A program made the position numbers and the translations under genes. From Sipunculus nudus (lineage: Eukaryota > Annelida > Sipuncula > Golfingiida > Sipunculidae), in assembly GCA_026874595.1 (NCBI GenBank), contig CM049311.1:13543676-13607675 (forward strand): a DNA stretch of 64,000 nucleotides. The letters run 5' to 3'. Of this stretch, positions 13,076-25,421 are shown one piece after another. Position 1 is the first letter of the stretch. Each line of letters starts with the position of its first letter. Under the pieces are notes generated by a model, which was not told the origin of the DNA, ran no database searches, and saw only the letters and a list, made by a program, of their open reading frames with translations.

Positions 13076-13185
13076 ATGTTGCCGCAGCCGCACCTCCTGG
13101 GCCCGACCCCCTCTGGGGCGGACACCCCGCTACAACGAAAAACTTGTCCAGTCCCGTGACTGTCCTCCCCAGAGGGGTTTCACTG
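13076..13185. mobile_element. Right end of a pogo/Tigger-like element
   Basis: Ends in GAGGGGTTTCACTG followed by TA, the reverse complement of a CAGTGAAACCCC terminus, with 'gggcggacacc' motifs inside. A matching left end was not found. Confidence 0.4.
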
Positions 13186-13267
13186 TATATCATTTTATCT
13201 CTGTCTTTTTTTTTAATTTCGCTGCCAGTCATAGGTTACTTGAAACTCCCACGTTTCACATCAGACG

Positions 13268-13625
13268 TAAAATAAATGGTTAAAGCCTGGGGACAAATTC
13301 TGTTTACACAGGAGATTGACTCACTCCAAAAAAAAAGCTATAAGAATTATCACAAATAGCAAATACAATGCCTACAGTGAACCGATTTTTAAATTATTAA
13401 AAATCCTTAAAATTAATGAAATCTTAAGACTAAATATATTAAAATTTTACTATAATAACTGCCATGAATCACTATCAAAATATTTACAAACATTTAATTT
13501 TTCAACAAGGACCATGGCACACGAACATGACACAAGACATAAGGATACCCTTGTTACAAATAAAACCGAACGTAATATAGCCGTGACAAACACGACTCAG
13601 TTAGGGCCCCCTACTGAGTCGTGAC
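13268..13625 (+). pseudogene. LINE reverse-transcriptase C-terminal fragment
   Basis: The frame at 13316-13623 encodes 'KAIRIITNSKYNAYSEPIF' followed by 'LRLNILKFYYN', the characteristic post-RT segment of CR1/L2/Jockey-type LINE ORF2 proteins. Upstream in a neighbouring frame is the 'WG...LQKK' stretch that normally precedes it; the frames are split at the A10 run near 13326-13335. It is a dead fragment in an intron of the LLTP-like locus. Confidence 0.7.
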
Positions 13626-13628
13626 ATA
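13583..13628. repeat. Dispersed hairpin motif, copy 1
   Basis: CACGACTCAGT (13591-13601) and ACTGAGTCGTG (13613-13623) are perfect 11-bp inverted arms around an 11-base loop. The motif, including the flanking 'agccgtgacaa' and 'acataag', recurs at 41272-41322. Confidence 0.8.
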
Positions 13629-14489
13629 AGCCACATTTAGAACCGCCCTGCAAGTCCACGCCACGCTTTATAACCGTATCTCCGCATACAGTCAGCAGGC
13701 AGACCGCAGGCAGAAATCTCTCATACCTGCAGAACAATACTACGAATATATTAGGTTATAAAGGAATATTTCACACACATGGTAGGTGTCGTTGGAGAGA
13801 TAAGAAATTTATTAAAAGGTCTAGTGGGTTTATTTGAAGTGGCACGATACTTGTAAGCAATGAGGTGTTGTCAAAAATGACGAAAATATTTGCATCCTCA
13901 TGGGGCCTTATAATGCGATCCTCAGAGTTAGATGTCCAGGCACTCTGGCAAGCCAGTAATCTGGCCATAATGTCAGAGGACCGATATGGCGCTAGACCTA
14001 ATATAGCAGACATATAGCTGTCTGAGAAACATAACATCAACAATCATAAATGAAACCGACTAAATCATTGTTGACAAAATGTTCACTCATAGTCTTCAAG
14101 GTTTGATTTGCTACATCAAACAAAATTTTATAAATTTTTAAAAAGAAAAATGCCTTCAGATAAACTGCTACATCTGTAACAAAAATTAGTCTAAGCCATA
14201 AAAAAAATGTTTTAATCAATAACAAACAAAAATTTCAATAATTCAAGTTGTAAATCTTCATAGTTTTATACAAATTTCCTCATTAAATCATATTGTCTCA
14301 AATATTATGAATGTATAATCATTTAACCTACATATTTATGTACAATGTCTCTTTCTCCATGTTTCATGCACAGGGGGCTGTTGTGTCGGCGGATTAAAAT
14401 CCTTAACAACAGTCCCTAATAAAAACAAAAATATTGACAAACATACTGAAAATATTTTGTATGGATGCTTTACTTTTATGTCGAATAAA

Positions 14490-14497
<8 letters not shown>

Positions 14498-14526
<29 letters not shown>
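14498..14526. repeat. (CT)n microsatellite
   Basis: About 14 CT units; another G-rich run (G11) lies at 14631-14641. Confidence 0.85.
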
Positions 14527-14530
<4 letters not shown>

Positions 14531-14799
14531 AATGGATTCATATTCACAGAAATATACAAAACTGTGTAATTTCATGACACAAAAAAAGCCTATGATATTT
14601 CCCATAAAAAAATTATAAAAATGTTTGTGCGGGGGGGGGGGGATGCAAGGGACCAAAGAAGATCGAGAATTTGGTAGTTTTAATTTATAGTTAATAGATT
14701 TTGATAATTAAAATCAACTGGCCTGTTTATTTATTTAATATCAAGCTTAAGCTGCTAAACTTGGGTGCATAGCATACGGAATATGTGGTATATTAAAAT

Positions 14800-14801
<2 letters not shown>

Positions 14802-14851
<50 letters not shown>
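14802..14851. repeat. (TA)n microsatellite
   Basis: About 25 TA units within an intron of the LLTP-like locus. Confidence 0.95.
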
Positions 14852-14854
<3 letters not shown>

Positions 14855-14899
14855 AAGAAACAGAGCTTTTATTAAGAAAGATAAACAAAGAGAAATGAA

Positions 14900-14985
14900 G
14901 CGTATCGTCAATGCGTATCGGTATCGAATTAACTGTATCGCGATACGTATAGTTCCGGATGAGGCGGACCGATACCCAGCCCTAA
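14900..14985. mobile_element. hAT-like element terminus
   Basis: The strand ends with 'gaccgatacccagccctaa', the reverse complement of a TAGGGCTGGGTATCGGTC terminus as seen in hAT-type MITEs, with internal 'tatcgcgatacg' palindromes. The partner end was not found. Confidence 0.4.
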
Positions 14986-15063
14986 TGCTAACATATTTAG
15001 GAACGACAAAGGCCTTTTATTAGTTTCAGAGAGATTTTATGTTTATGTATCTTCCTCGTGCAG

Positions 15064-15898
15064 AACTCAACAACGGGGTGGATTGCTTTAACCAGGCACT
15101 GCATTACACGCGGATGCTGACAGCCCGGGACCAGACAAAACTAGCTCAGTTCTATTTCAAGACACCTCGTGGCTTTTTTCCCACTAAGCTAAAATTGAAC
15201 TGTTGATTTATGATTTTCGGATGATACACTCCCTGCTTGGAGATAAAGTAATGATTGCAAGACTTGCAGCTTCTGGCAGAAACCTTTTTCTATTGGTTCC
15301 CCTTCCCTACAGGATCTAACGGTTTCTTAGTGGTTTTTACTTATCACAAGTTGTTTTTAACAATCCCACAGATAGGGAATTATTTACGAATAGTGCTGCC
15401 GTTGTTTGACATTGTCAGAGATATCAGCACGACATGTATTCAGTATTAGTTAAATAAAAAAATCAGAAATCTAAATTGTGAATACTTTGCTTCAGGACTT
15501 GGTGTATGTACTAGCAGATACAGCTTTGTGGAATCACTACTCTTTCTAGGGTAAATACTTTTTGATCATAAAGAATAAATGTTGAAAATGGAAAATAAAG
15601 TGTCAATAACATTTTTATGCATTGAACTACACTACTAGGATTTCATGCATGAACGTTATGTTGGTTCTAACCTACTTCCAAATCGCTAATACAGGCTTTT
15701 ATTTAGGTATATTCATATAGTATAATCTGAACTCGTATCGTGTTATATTTTTTTTTCTTTTAGACGAAAGACTTACCGCCCAAATAAAGAGCCATCTTCT
15801 GCTGGCATATGGTGTGGTGGTAGGAAAGTTACAGCCATCACTTCCGGAAGTCGCCAGAAGACTCATAACAAAATTAGAAAAGCGCCTTGAAATCCATG
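15064..15898 (+). CDS. LLTP-like exons 15064-15168 and 15764-15898 (helical domain)
   Basis: The first runs from cgtgcag| to C|gtggct and encodes a helix containing 'MLTARDQTKLAQFYF'. The second runs from ttttag| to G|gtacac and encodes 'HLLLAYGVVVGKL' and an amphipathic helix. The phases match (1 to 1). Both fit the alpha-helical horseshoe of LLTP N-terminal domains. Confidence 0.5.
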
Positions 15899-15979
15899 GT
15901 ACACGTCTTAATCAGTATTAATCACATAACTGCATATCGTTTTGACATATCATACACATTTATAAACACGTTATAAATA

Positions 15980-16616
15980 GAGAATTTAATTCCTATGATT
16001 CCATATACACACAGTGACTTGGAAAATATAAACAAATGTGTTCCAGACACTGTCAAGCATCGGGAGCGGCGGAAAACCATGAGTATAGAAATCTTTCACG
16101 ATTTCGTCCGCCAGAAGGCGAACTTTATTCTTGCACTTGGAAATGCTGGTGCCCCCTCGTCATTCCAGCACATTGTTTCATATGTAAACACCTCCCACAC
16201 GACTACCACCTGGAAAAATGTGCCCTGAAGGCCATCAGTTGGTATAAAACCAAAGAGGTGAGTGGAGTACTAGAAATTAAATTTCATAGGCGACACTTAA
16301 TAAGAGCAATTATACATTCATGTAAGAATCATGGAATATAAGTTGAGACGTTATATGGTTGCAAACCGAATGCTCCGTTATAGCAATTAAATAGTAGGAA
16401 TGTCTTGTAAAAGAATGATCAGAAATTAGTACGTTACATATTATATATTTATCACAAATTAATATATCTCATTATGTTTGTATTATAAGGCCGCCAAAAC
16501 ACTGCTTACAGTCTTTATGTCAGATGGGATCGATCACGACTCACGGCAGATGGCGCTCACAGAATACCAAAGGCACCCACATGGCGTTGCCCTTCATCAA
16601 TTTAAGCAGTCAGATG
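15980..16616 (+). CDS. LLTP-like exons about 15980-16257 and 16490-16616, with frameshift
   Basis: 'FILALGNAGAPSSFQHIVSY' is the best LLTP hallmark in the locus. Its frame ends at TGA near 16226-16228, while a neighbouring frame continues with 'CALKAISWYKTKE' to donor GAG|gtgagt at 16258. A one-base indel near the A5 run at 16213-16217 explains both. The next exon, 16490-16616, encodes 'AAKTLLTVFMSDGIDHDSRQ', like the next helical repeat. Its only phase-compatible donor is GC (G|gcatgt, 16617). The start of the first exon is uncertain (acceptor near 15979 or 16007). Confidence 0.5.
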
Positions 16617-17522
16617 GCATGTGATGTAAAATATATCAGCACATTAAACTATCCAGAGATCAATTGAACATCTTTTTATTAAAATGCATCGTAACATTAA
16701 ATGTAATAATCTAAATAACGTTATTTAAAGTTGTGCAATTATATTCCTAATCTTAATAGGGAGGCTTTACTTCTATACGATATGCTTAAGTATCGTCGGA
16801 CAGCATTGAGTCCTGTATTTACGCAACAGCTTTCGAATGATAACGACAGTACTATCTAGAACTAACTTTAAAAAGCAGATGACTGTTTCTTATCTATGAC
16901 AGCTACCATAGTAATGCAACGCAATACTTGAAGCATCGTACAAAACGTGACGTAGGATGGGCGATAGGCCGTATCTGGCAAGGTTTTCAGTTTAATATCA
17001 AAGCCCCTGGCATGAACTAGAAGAAATAACTGGGATCCAGGTTACTTGGAGCCTTCTTTTGGTATTCAAATAAAGAATGGATTGGAGCTGGATCTCAGTG
17101 AGTAAATAGCGCTAGTGTTGATCATTATAATTCTGTAATATGAATGGCCCAAATCTTTGGCAAATATAGCTGTGTAAATATTATGAGAATTATTTTAATG
17201 TTGACCTAAGGCACATCACCTTATAGAATATTGTCACATATCCGTCAATATTGAAAAAAAAGAATCATTAATTTATAAACGGTCTTTAGATGATTTTTCA
17301 CCCATTGTCTATGTATATCGAAAAAAATATGTTTTCGAATGATGCATATAGTCCATTTTCTAAAAAAAACCGTTTTAGGCAGAAAATAAAATTGTGTCGC
17401 CAAGTATATTTCCTAATCGTATTTTAATCATCAGTAATTTAATTCTCTGTTTACAATGTTTGACGATGATGGGTTTTATTGCAGTTTGTAATGCTTCTGC
17501 ATATATTTTACGCTCTCTACAG

Positions 17523-19044
17523 AACCATTGTCAGGGTATGGACTGGTGGACGCAGATAATCAAGCTTGGGCTACCATACATGGCGGTATTGTTGGGATGG
17601 ATCTCGATGTAATAAGGGCTGAAGTTTGTTTCAAAGGTCGTTTCGATTATAACATCAATATTCTGAAGGTGGGTAACTAGTAATATTAATAAGCTATTAC
17701 AGCTAAACAGTTGTATGGTAGCTCACCAAAAAATGGTATCATATTGTACATTTTTTAAAATAATAAACATAGCATTATCGGGATACCTTAAGATCATGTT
17801 CTAGGTGTTATATATATATATATATATTAAGAAACTACGGGTTAATATTTATATGTGTGTGTGTGTGTGTGTGTTTATATGTCATGTCTTCTTAATGATA
17901 AATGCTGCACTCGGTTGCCAATATTTCAATACATTTAATGCTCTATACAGCAATTTCTTCTATGATTTCAGGAGCTTGGTTATGACGGCATTGTCAAGAA
18001 AGCGATCAGGTTTACACAAAATGTTGAAAGAGTTATCACCAGTATAACAGATACTATTAAAAATTTCGAAGAATTGTTGGACAGTGGTAACAGAATGAAC
18101 ATAGGACAGATTGTTGAAGAAATCAAGAAAACTATCGATGGTCTTCCAAATATGTCCCTTGATGTCTCTCGCCTGGGATACCGAATAATGGACATATTAG
18201 CAAAGCATGCTGTGCAGCTTCCGTTAGTGCAAAGAATTCTGGAGTTTCTTGAAAGAATCAGAAACCTTGTCAGACAAATCAGGACCGATATCATATCTTA
18301 TCGAGTGCCACGAGGGGATGAGTATTGATTTACTAGATTTAAGTGTTTACTTAACCGAGGAGGGAGTTTGAAGTTTTGTGGACTTTGTATTTGTGAAGTT
18401 AGAGCCAGTTAGCGGACGGCAGAAGCCCAAGAATTGTTGAAGAATTATATTGTACGACTCGACCCAGTCTGTTACGGCGGTGACCGATTTGTGAACTTTT
18501 TAAAAAAAAAGAAACTTGTGCTTTCTTTTAATCCATAGACTCTAGCATTTTTTTTTTTTTTTACTTTTGTGCGAATTTTCCAAAAAATATATGTCCGTTA
18601 CGTGTGAGTTGTGACACTTACAAATACGGTAAATTCTTCCTTTATACTCAAGGGATATATGTTAATGGGGTCACCATATGAGCAGTGGATATCGTCATCA
18701 TATGTCTCATCTGGGATAAATATTACAATCAATGTGGCACATGCGGTCTCGTTGCAATTGTTTGGAAAGCAGTTATCATGTATTATTTTAAATCTAAGAA
18801 GGGCCTAATCTCAATTTTTAAAACACATTGAGGGAAAAAATGATGAAGAACTGATTGTGAGTGTAAAAATCTTCCTTATTCTTTGTGATATTTCTTAACA
18901 GAATCTCGTCAAGAATTGATGGACATATTAGCAGTGGTTTGGGCAATTCGAGATGACTTTATGGCCATAGTTCACGAATTCAACCGAACCAGGGATGATT
19001 CAGCCTCGGATAACAGTTGCAGAGACTTCACAGGGGCAAGCATG
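17523..19044 (+). CDS. LLTP-like exons 17523-17668, 17972-18326 and 18902-19044
   Basis: 17523-17668 (ctacag| to AAG|gtgggt) encodes 'GIVGMDLDVIRAEVCFKGRF'. It joins in phase 0 to 17972, which encodes long amphipathic helices ('NVERVITSITDTIKNFEELL') of the sort that bind lipid. The end of the latter is unresolved: the frame stays open to TGA at 18326 without a convincing donor. 18902-19044 (aacag| to ATG|gtacat) needs phase 1, so an exon or donor is missing between them. Confidence 0.45.
17811..17873. repeat. (TA)n and (GT)n tracts
   Basis: Short TA tract at 17811-17827 and GT tract at 17855-17873, just upstream of the exon at 17972. Confidence 0.85.
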
Positions 19045-19281
19045 GTACATAATAAAGTTTGCTATACTTTTTACCGTGAAACACTGTATCAAATCGGTAA
19101 TTGTTAAATTCAAGTAGCGTAAGTTTTAAAACTGGTTAAGGTTACATTGCTAATAAACAATCACAATGTTTTGTTCATTAAACAGGTATTGAGCTTCCCT
19201 CATTGTTGTCTTTTGATTTTTATAAATTTCAAACGATCCATGAAGTCCATTGTTGCCCCCTAGGACTGCCAACGCCTAACT

Positions 19282-19400
19282 ACTAGGGCTGAGCAGTATT
19301 ATCGATATATTGGTATATGACGATTCGGTGATTCGCATATTGCGTATCGCAATACAGTTTTCAAATATCGAATCTTTCGATATTTCGTTAAACATGTCTA
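19282..19400. mobile_element. hAT-like element terminus
   Basis: Starts 'tagggctgagcagtattatc' followed by multiple 'atcgat/tatcg' palindromes, as at hAT-like left ends. The second terminus was not located. Confidence 0.35.
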
Positions 19401-20003
19401 AAGCCGATTTTTAGTAAAAATTAATGTTTCTGTTGCAGATTCACACATGTAAATAGGTGCGGTTCAATTACAGGCTTTAATGAAAGCCGCCTCCGTATCT
19501 TGAGACCTTTAGTAGGAAAAAATTCAAATAGGCCTGATATATCATAGACTTGGAAGTTTTAATATCTGCTTGAACATAGTCATTTTATAAAAACCTTTCT
19601 TAAATATACTCTTTTCACATCTTATACTCACCACACGTGTCAATTTAACAGTACTGTTGTTTACGAATTTTAGCCTTGCAATGTGGTACACGGCTGGGAA
19701 TGTACACACCACCTATATCTTTCTGGGCTAAACCATACTACTGCATTAATTTCTGAGTTATTTGCACATCTGAGGCGTAAAGAAAATGTTTTTAAGGTTT
19801 CTTTAAATATTGTCAACAAAGTATGTATTATTATGTATTACATAATCATGTACTATGTTCATAAGTCAGTAATATTAGCATTATTCGTTATTTAAACAAA
19901 ATGATCTGCATAAACTTTTATTGTCTCATATTTAACCTTATAAAGATTTATTAATAATAATTAAACCATTTTATATATACATTAATATATTATATTAATA
20001 TAG

Positions 20004-21256
20004 AAAACACTCGATTCCTATAAATTTGATACAGTGAAAATATCGCAAGACATTTGTAGACGATGCCAAGCTCTACTATCTACTATAGATGTTAAATTTG
20101 GATTTTTGGACATCAGTTTATTAGTTTTATTGACAATAGTTAAACAACTTTGGCAGGATCCATGTTTTTTTATTGCTTTATTAATAGTAACGATATTAAA
20201 TACACATATAGGTGAATTGAAAATACTTTGTTAAAATCATTTACCTCAGACATTCCTGAGGTCGCGTATTCTGGGTGACATATTGGAAGCCGTTATTGAG
20301 GAGATAGGTTCCCCTTTTGGAGTGATAAGGGTGTTCAAGGAGGAGGTTGGGCCACCAATATCCGCGTTTATGAGAACCGTACAAAATATCAGAACCGCCT
20401 TGACCTCTCTAAAAGAAGGGTGAGCTTTATATTTGAAGGATTATACTATTAAATTTCAAATAAATCTATGCTAAGAATTTTGTTAACAAAGTAAAGATTT
20501 AACTTATTTCAAAATTTTGTTTCTTTGTGTGGATTTTATAAATTTCAAGCCACACAACAGATTTTAAAGATTAGTACATTTTCACTTTATGAAGGAAGAT
20601 ATATATATCACGTTTATATTGACGTACTTATAGCTATGAGACAGGCCGAACCTTGATTGAACTCGTCTTTGGACCGAAAATTAGCAAAGGATTTCCGAGG
20701 AAATTTCTTTTGTCACGTGACTGCGGTAATGGGTTCTGGAAAAGCAACGGAAAAGGAAAATATGAGAATGATGGTGTGGATTTAGAGACCAAGCTGGGAG
20801 ATAAAGTAAACTAACGATATTTTTTTATTCTGTATAGAATACCAAGTTACCGGCGTGAACATACTATCAGTGTGTCAAAAAATGCATGTAGACAAAGTTA
20901 GACAAGCATACTTACTTTTGGATAACACCGGCTATTTCCCATGAAAAAGATTGTCTATACGGATGATGGATTTCGGCAAACATAATCCATCTATAAATAT
21001 AAAAACCATTTTTGCCCTTTTTCAATGCCCTTTTCATCCGACCAAACATCTCTCATCCGCCAGAAAATCAATTATGTTGTTAAACGTTATTGTGTATAGG
21101 TTATTTTCTTTTGATCAGGTACTAACCCCCTTTGAGGCCAAACTTACCGTTTTGTCAGATAGACAGCTTTTGATAGACGTCAAGAAGATGAGAAATACTG
21201 AAGTTATACTTGACGTCGAGATCAAACAAGATATGATCAATGCGGTCAATAAAACG
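20004..21256 (+). CDS. LLTP-like exons 20004-20090, 20250-20419, 20634-20805, 21119-21256
   Basis: Four exons join without a break: ATAG| to GAT|gttaaa, ctcag| to GG|gtgagc, tatag| to AAA|gtaaac, and atcag| to ACG|gtaaat. The product includes 'ICRRCQALLSTID', then 'ELVFGPKISKGFPRKFLL' and the beta-rich segment 'VLTPFEAKLTVLSDRQLL'. I do not recognise a named domain; alternating hydrophobic strands suggest a beta-sheet region. The intact frames argue against an old pseudogene. Confidence 0.5.
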
Positions 21257-21380
21257 GTAAATCTACAATTAAATATAATCCATGACGTGTTTAATAAGAC
21301 GAAGGCCCTTTTATTATTTCTAATTCATCGAGAACCATATAAAGGGATTTAAATAATATGGGTTAACTTATTTGTAACAG

Positions 21381-21925
21381 GTTGCAGCAGGTATTGAGAT
21401 CGGAACCGTGGTTGCACCACTTCACTGCCGAGACAGCCACATTCAATTCGCCATGCGCAAGAAACGCACTGAGGGGTACATCGACCCTAGCAGCTATATG
21501 GAAGTGCGTCCATTCAGGTTGCCAGAGTGGAGGCAGGAATGTGACCATTACCTCCTGGAAGTCATGGTAATATTCATACAAATATAACGCGAATAGAATA
21601 ACCCGAATAGTTCCAGGGTCTTCTGCTCATGGAAACCAATAATTACTCGGCATAATACAATATATAATAGAAATCCCGAAACCTTTACCTACACTGAATC
21701 CATGTGTAAAAGAATGATAAATGACATCATTTGACCACAGAGAGCACCAATCGTTCAAGGAGAACTTGTTGGGACATGATTCCTAAGAATACAAGCCAGC
21801 CTTTACCGATGCCAAACACAACAACCCCGACACCAACCCCAAGTCCGAGAACGAGGCTCCTTTTTCCCGAAAGTATGGCTTACCAAAAGCAATCAAAGAA
21901 CAGAACCGGTTTTTTCACTTGAGGG
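21381..21925 (+). CDS. LLTP-like exons 21381-21566 and 21745-21925, with in-frame TAA
   Basis: 21381-21566 (aacag| to ATG|gtaata) is a clean 62-codon exon. The following exon, starting at 21745 after 'cacagagag', continues in phase 0 and exits in phase 1 at AGGG|gtaacc, matching the exon at 22332. TAA at 21784-21786 breaks the frame after 13 codons. The downstream part ('SENEAPFSRKYGLPKAIKEQ') looks protein-like. Other acceptors nearby do not give a compatible phase. Confidence 0.45.
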
Positions 21926-22331
21926 GTAACCGAACTATTTTAAGTAATAGTTTTTTTTTCCTTTTATATCCCTAATAAAACATAACAAAGATGTCTTCTT
22001 TTGCACTGATAATAGAATGGATTACTATTTAGTAAATTATTTCAAAGATTATCCTTATTACACTGTCACTTTTTTAAACTGGAAAAAAGTATTAATATGG
22101 TTCAGTTTAAAGTATGCATTACAGTGACAAAAACCTTTTAATCGAGGACTGTCAAATATTAATTGGCAGATACTCGGTATAACAATTGTTTTTATGACTT
22201 ATCATTAATGGGCCTATAAATTTATGTAAATCTTCATTTTTGTTACCGTGAATTATCTATTAATGAAGAGCTATTAAGCAAGATAGTTTTTCAATCATTT
22301 TTTTTAATCTAATGTAATTTTATTTTTGAAG

Positions 22332-22462
22332 GGTTCCTGGAAAGACTATTCGGAAGAGGGAGGTCTAGGACACGAATGCTCGACATGAGGTTTTCAGATG
22401 CCATAGAATATTTGGCTGAGAATGATACGAACACCTTCACTAGAATAAGGAACTTACTTGAG
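22332..22462 (+). CDS. LLTP-like exon, basic region
   Basis: Acceptor ttgaag| and donor GAG|gttatc; phase 1 in, 0 out. Encodes the Arg-rich 'ERLFGRGRSRTRMLDMRF' and a helix. The phase match with the exon before fixes the reading frame of that broken exon. Confidence 0.45.
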
Positions 22463-22649
22463 GTTATCATGGTTACTAAACATAAAATCTAATAAAAGGT
22501 ATATGAAGGTAGTCTTAGATAAGTACCAAAGCATTCTGACATATTTACGCATGTTGTTATTCAAGCTAAGGTACATTTAAGTATTCAGTGTTGTTATGGA
22601 GATGATTTTTATCTTAATTCTGTAGTGACATTTCTAGTAAAATAAGGTA

Positions 22650-22760
22650 CCCATTTTAGCTCAACTGACTATGAGTCATCTGAGCTATAGTCATGGTCGT
22701 TTGTCCATCCGTCCTTTCGTCCTGACGTCCGTATCTAAAGTTCCGCATACAGTTAGAGGT
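22650..22760. repeat. Probable dispersed repeat fragment
   Basis: Contains 'agctcaactgactatgagtc' and a run of 'tccgtcc/cgtcctgacgtccg', a composition that looks like a dispersed repeat. Only one copy is visible here. Confidence 0.3.
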
Positions 22761-23959
22761 ACCAAAAATCTCCTACCATACCTAAAACTGGGTCACTAGG
22801 ATTCCGTTCCTCTGAGATATTAAGGAAAAAATCCTTTTCCATTACCAGCACATTGTTACACTTATAGACTGCTAATATCAAAACCACTGATCTGTTTCTG
22901 GTCATATTTAAAACTCTATACATATCCTATAAACGTACCAGAAATAAGGTCCGAACAAAATAGCCAAGAACATAATGCATTTTGTAAAAAAAAAAACAGG
23001 AAATATATTTACTCACTGAACATAAAAATTTACTGAACCTAGATACCTTTTTTTCTTGGACTTAACTAAAACTTTGAATTTTATTAATGTTTTGAGTTAT
23101 AACCATAAATAAAAAATCAATATCTTAATTTTTTCCAACTTTTGCTATACAACGTTTCCTTGGTGTACGCACTGTTATTTAATTTTTACACCATGTATAC
23201 ATAAGGATTAAACTTTTTTTATGATCTCGAATTTCAATAGAATTGGTTGAAAACTTTTGGTTTTATTCAAGATTTTAGACAGTTTTTATTATTTACATCA
23301 GGCCTGCCAAATTGAATGGTGATGTGTAGTAGATGATGTTATGTAATCACTCTATACTCTAAAACATAGCTGGGCTTCAATTTAGTCCAGTTAACTTAGC
23401 GTCTCCTCTGCAGCCCCCTCCCCCCCCCCCCCCACCCATACAACACACAAAGGAAGCATAACTAGATAAATGTTATAATTTCTTCCTATTTTATTCATTA
23501 TCATTCTTTACTTTTGCTACATTATGCATTTTGTATTGTGTAACAAGGGGTCACAATGGTTAAAGTAAACCTTTAATTGTGTCCACAAAGTGACATATTG
23601 CTATCAAAGTGATTATATTAATATTTCTTGCCGTGCATACCACTGGTACACTCAGTCGATAATTTAAACAAACTTTCCTGGAATTTAATCTTTAGCTCAT
23701 TTTGCCATATCTTTAAACTGTTTAAAGATTTATTTCTTACATTTACACATTTTTGGTTTATCAAATATATCTTTTGGTATTACTCTCAGGTCCATTACCT
23801 TGTTCTTCTTATTGCATTATTAGTTAGATTGTGTCAGATATATATAACAGAGGACAATATAAACTTACTATATTATTTGTCTTGCATCGATATATAAAGT
23901 ATTTGATTATCACCAAATAACAAGGCCGTTTCCTCTTAGCCATCAAGTGTAAGTAAGTA

Positions 23960-24731
23960 CAGTAGAACGCCTGCTAACGGCCACGCCTCAATTACGGTCA
24001 ATACGTCTATAACGGTCAGATTTTCCGGTCCCGAATTTTCGACCGTTATATTTCATAATCATTTTGTTGTCAATTTCGGTCACTCCTCTATTCCGTATTA
24101 CGGCCAGGTCTCTCGGTCCCGCAGGCCGGGAAACGCCTCAATTACGGTCAGGGGCAGTGACTCCGTGACATGGGCTCAACAAATCGAGCGGCCACTTCTC
24201 GCCTTACTATCATTACACTAGTGCCCGCTTTCACATATTCCTGTCTGTTAATGATTGCCTGGATAAAGGTAACCACTCGACCGTGACTGAGTTGTTTGAC
24301 AACTTGCCTGCGTCATACTACCCAACTCAGCCTCATAAGTATACACAATAGTAAAGCACGTGTTCCCACCTGCGTGTATGTTTTGGAATTTGACGTGCGA
24401 GCCGGATCTTAATCAGCGTGTTTGTCATTTATTCATACAATCTGTAAGTAATTTAATAACAAACACTGTATTTGTATATATTGCTTGTAATTGTTATAAA
24501 TAGGGTTGACTTGATTGTAAATATTTTATTTATTTTTTATTGACAACAGTAATTAAACTAATACTCTGTATATACGTCTATTTTGTTGATTGTAATAAAG
24601 ATTTGAACTTGGTTTCATGTTACATTTTAACCCTCCCCCCTCTCCTGGTCAAGTCCTGTATAACGGCCACTCCTGTTTTAAGGCCACTTCCATCCAGTCC
24701 CGATGGTGACCGTAATACAGGCGTTCTACTG
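23960..24731. mobile_element. 772-bp pogo/Tigger-like non-autonomous DNA element
   Basis: Left end CAGTAGAACGCCTG and right end CAGGCGTTCTACTG are perfect 14-bp inverted repeats, flanked on both sides by TA (23958-23959 and 24732-24733), the target duplication expected for Tc1/mariner/pogo elements. The interior has diverged repeats of 'attacggtca' and 'taacggcc'. No transposase frame is present. It lies between the exons at 22332 and 24865 of the LLTP-like locus. Confidence 0.8.
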
Positions 24732-24864
24732 TAATAAAATGGAAACAAGTACATTCTGCATTTGCTAAAATTTACAAAGTTCAACTGAGCGCCGTGACCC
24801 ATTGGTCCCTTGTTATTATATACATATATCTACTCATGAAATCTATTGTGTATGTATTTGGTAG

Positions 24865-25349
24865 AGAAGCGAAGTACCTAAAAGCACTAGGCCCGAAGGA
24901 ATGGACCGTTATCTGTTAGAAGCTTATTTACACGCCGAAGGCAAAAATACAACGGGACCGAAAAAGAGGCTCATCGAGCGCTACTGGGAAGGAGATAAAG
25001 GTAAAACTCGTTTATACATGAGGTATATCACCCGTAAGGTGTAGTTGCAAAGGATTTGTAAAGAGCTTTCCTCCCTGCTAAATATACTTATAAAGAATAG
25101 GCAACCAGCAGGAGTCATCTTTCCATTGGTATTTTTTTTCTGCACCTAGTTTCTAAGATATATTTGAATTCGTTATACATTAAAATAGTTCCTGAGTGTA
25201 TCTGTTAAACCGGTGGTTTCAAGATATGCCATGTCATTTACCAAAAGAAGATAGCACAGCTTTAAATAAGAAATACGAAAGAAAGACTGACTGATTGATA
25301 TTCATTTCATTGTTGATTACACTCAGGCGATGACTTCCTCCTTTCCATT

Positions 25350-25421
<72 letters not shown>

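Noticed and set aside
13042-13275. Pro/Ala-rich open frame
   Set aside because: It lies over a pogo-like terminus and reads through repeat sequence.
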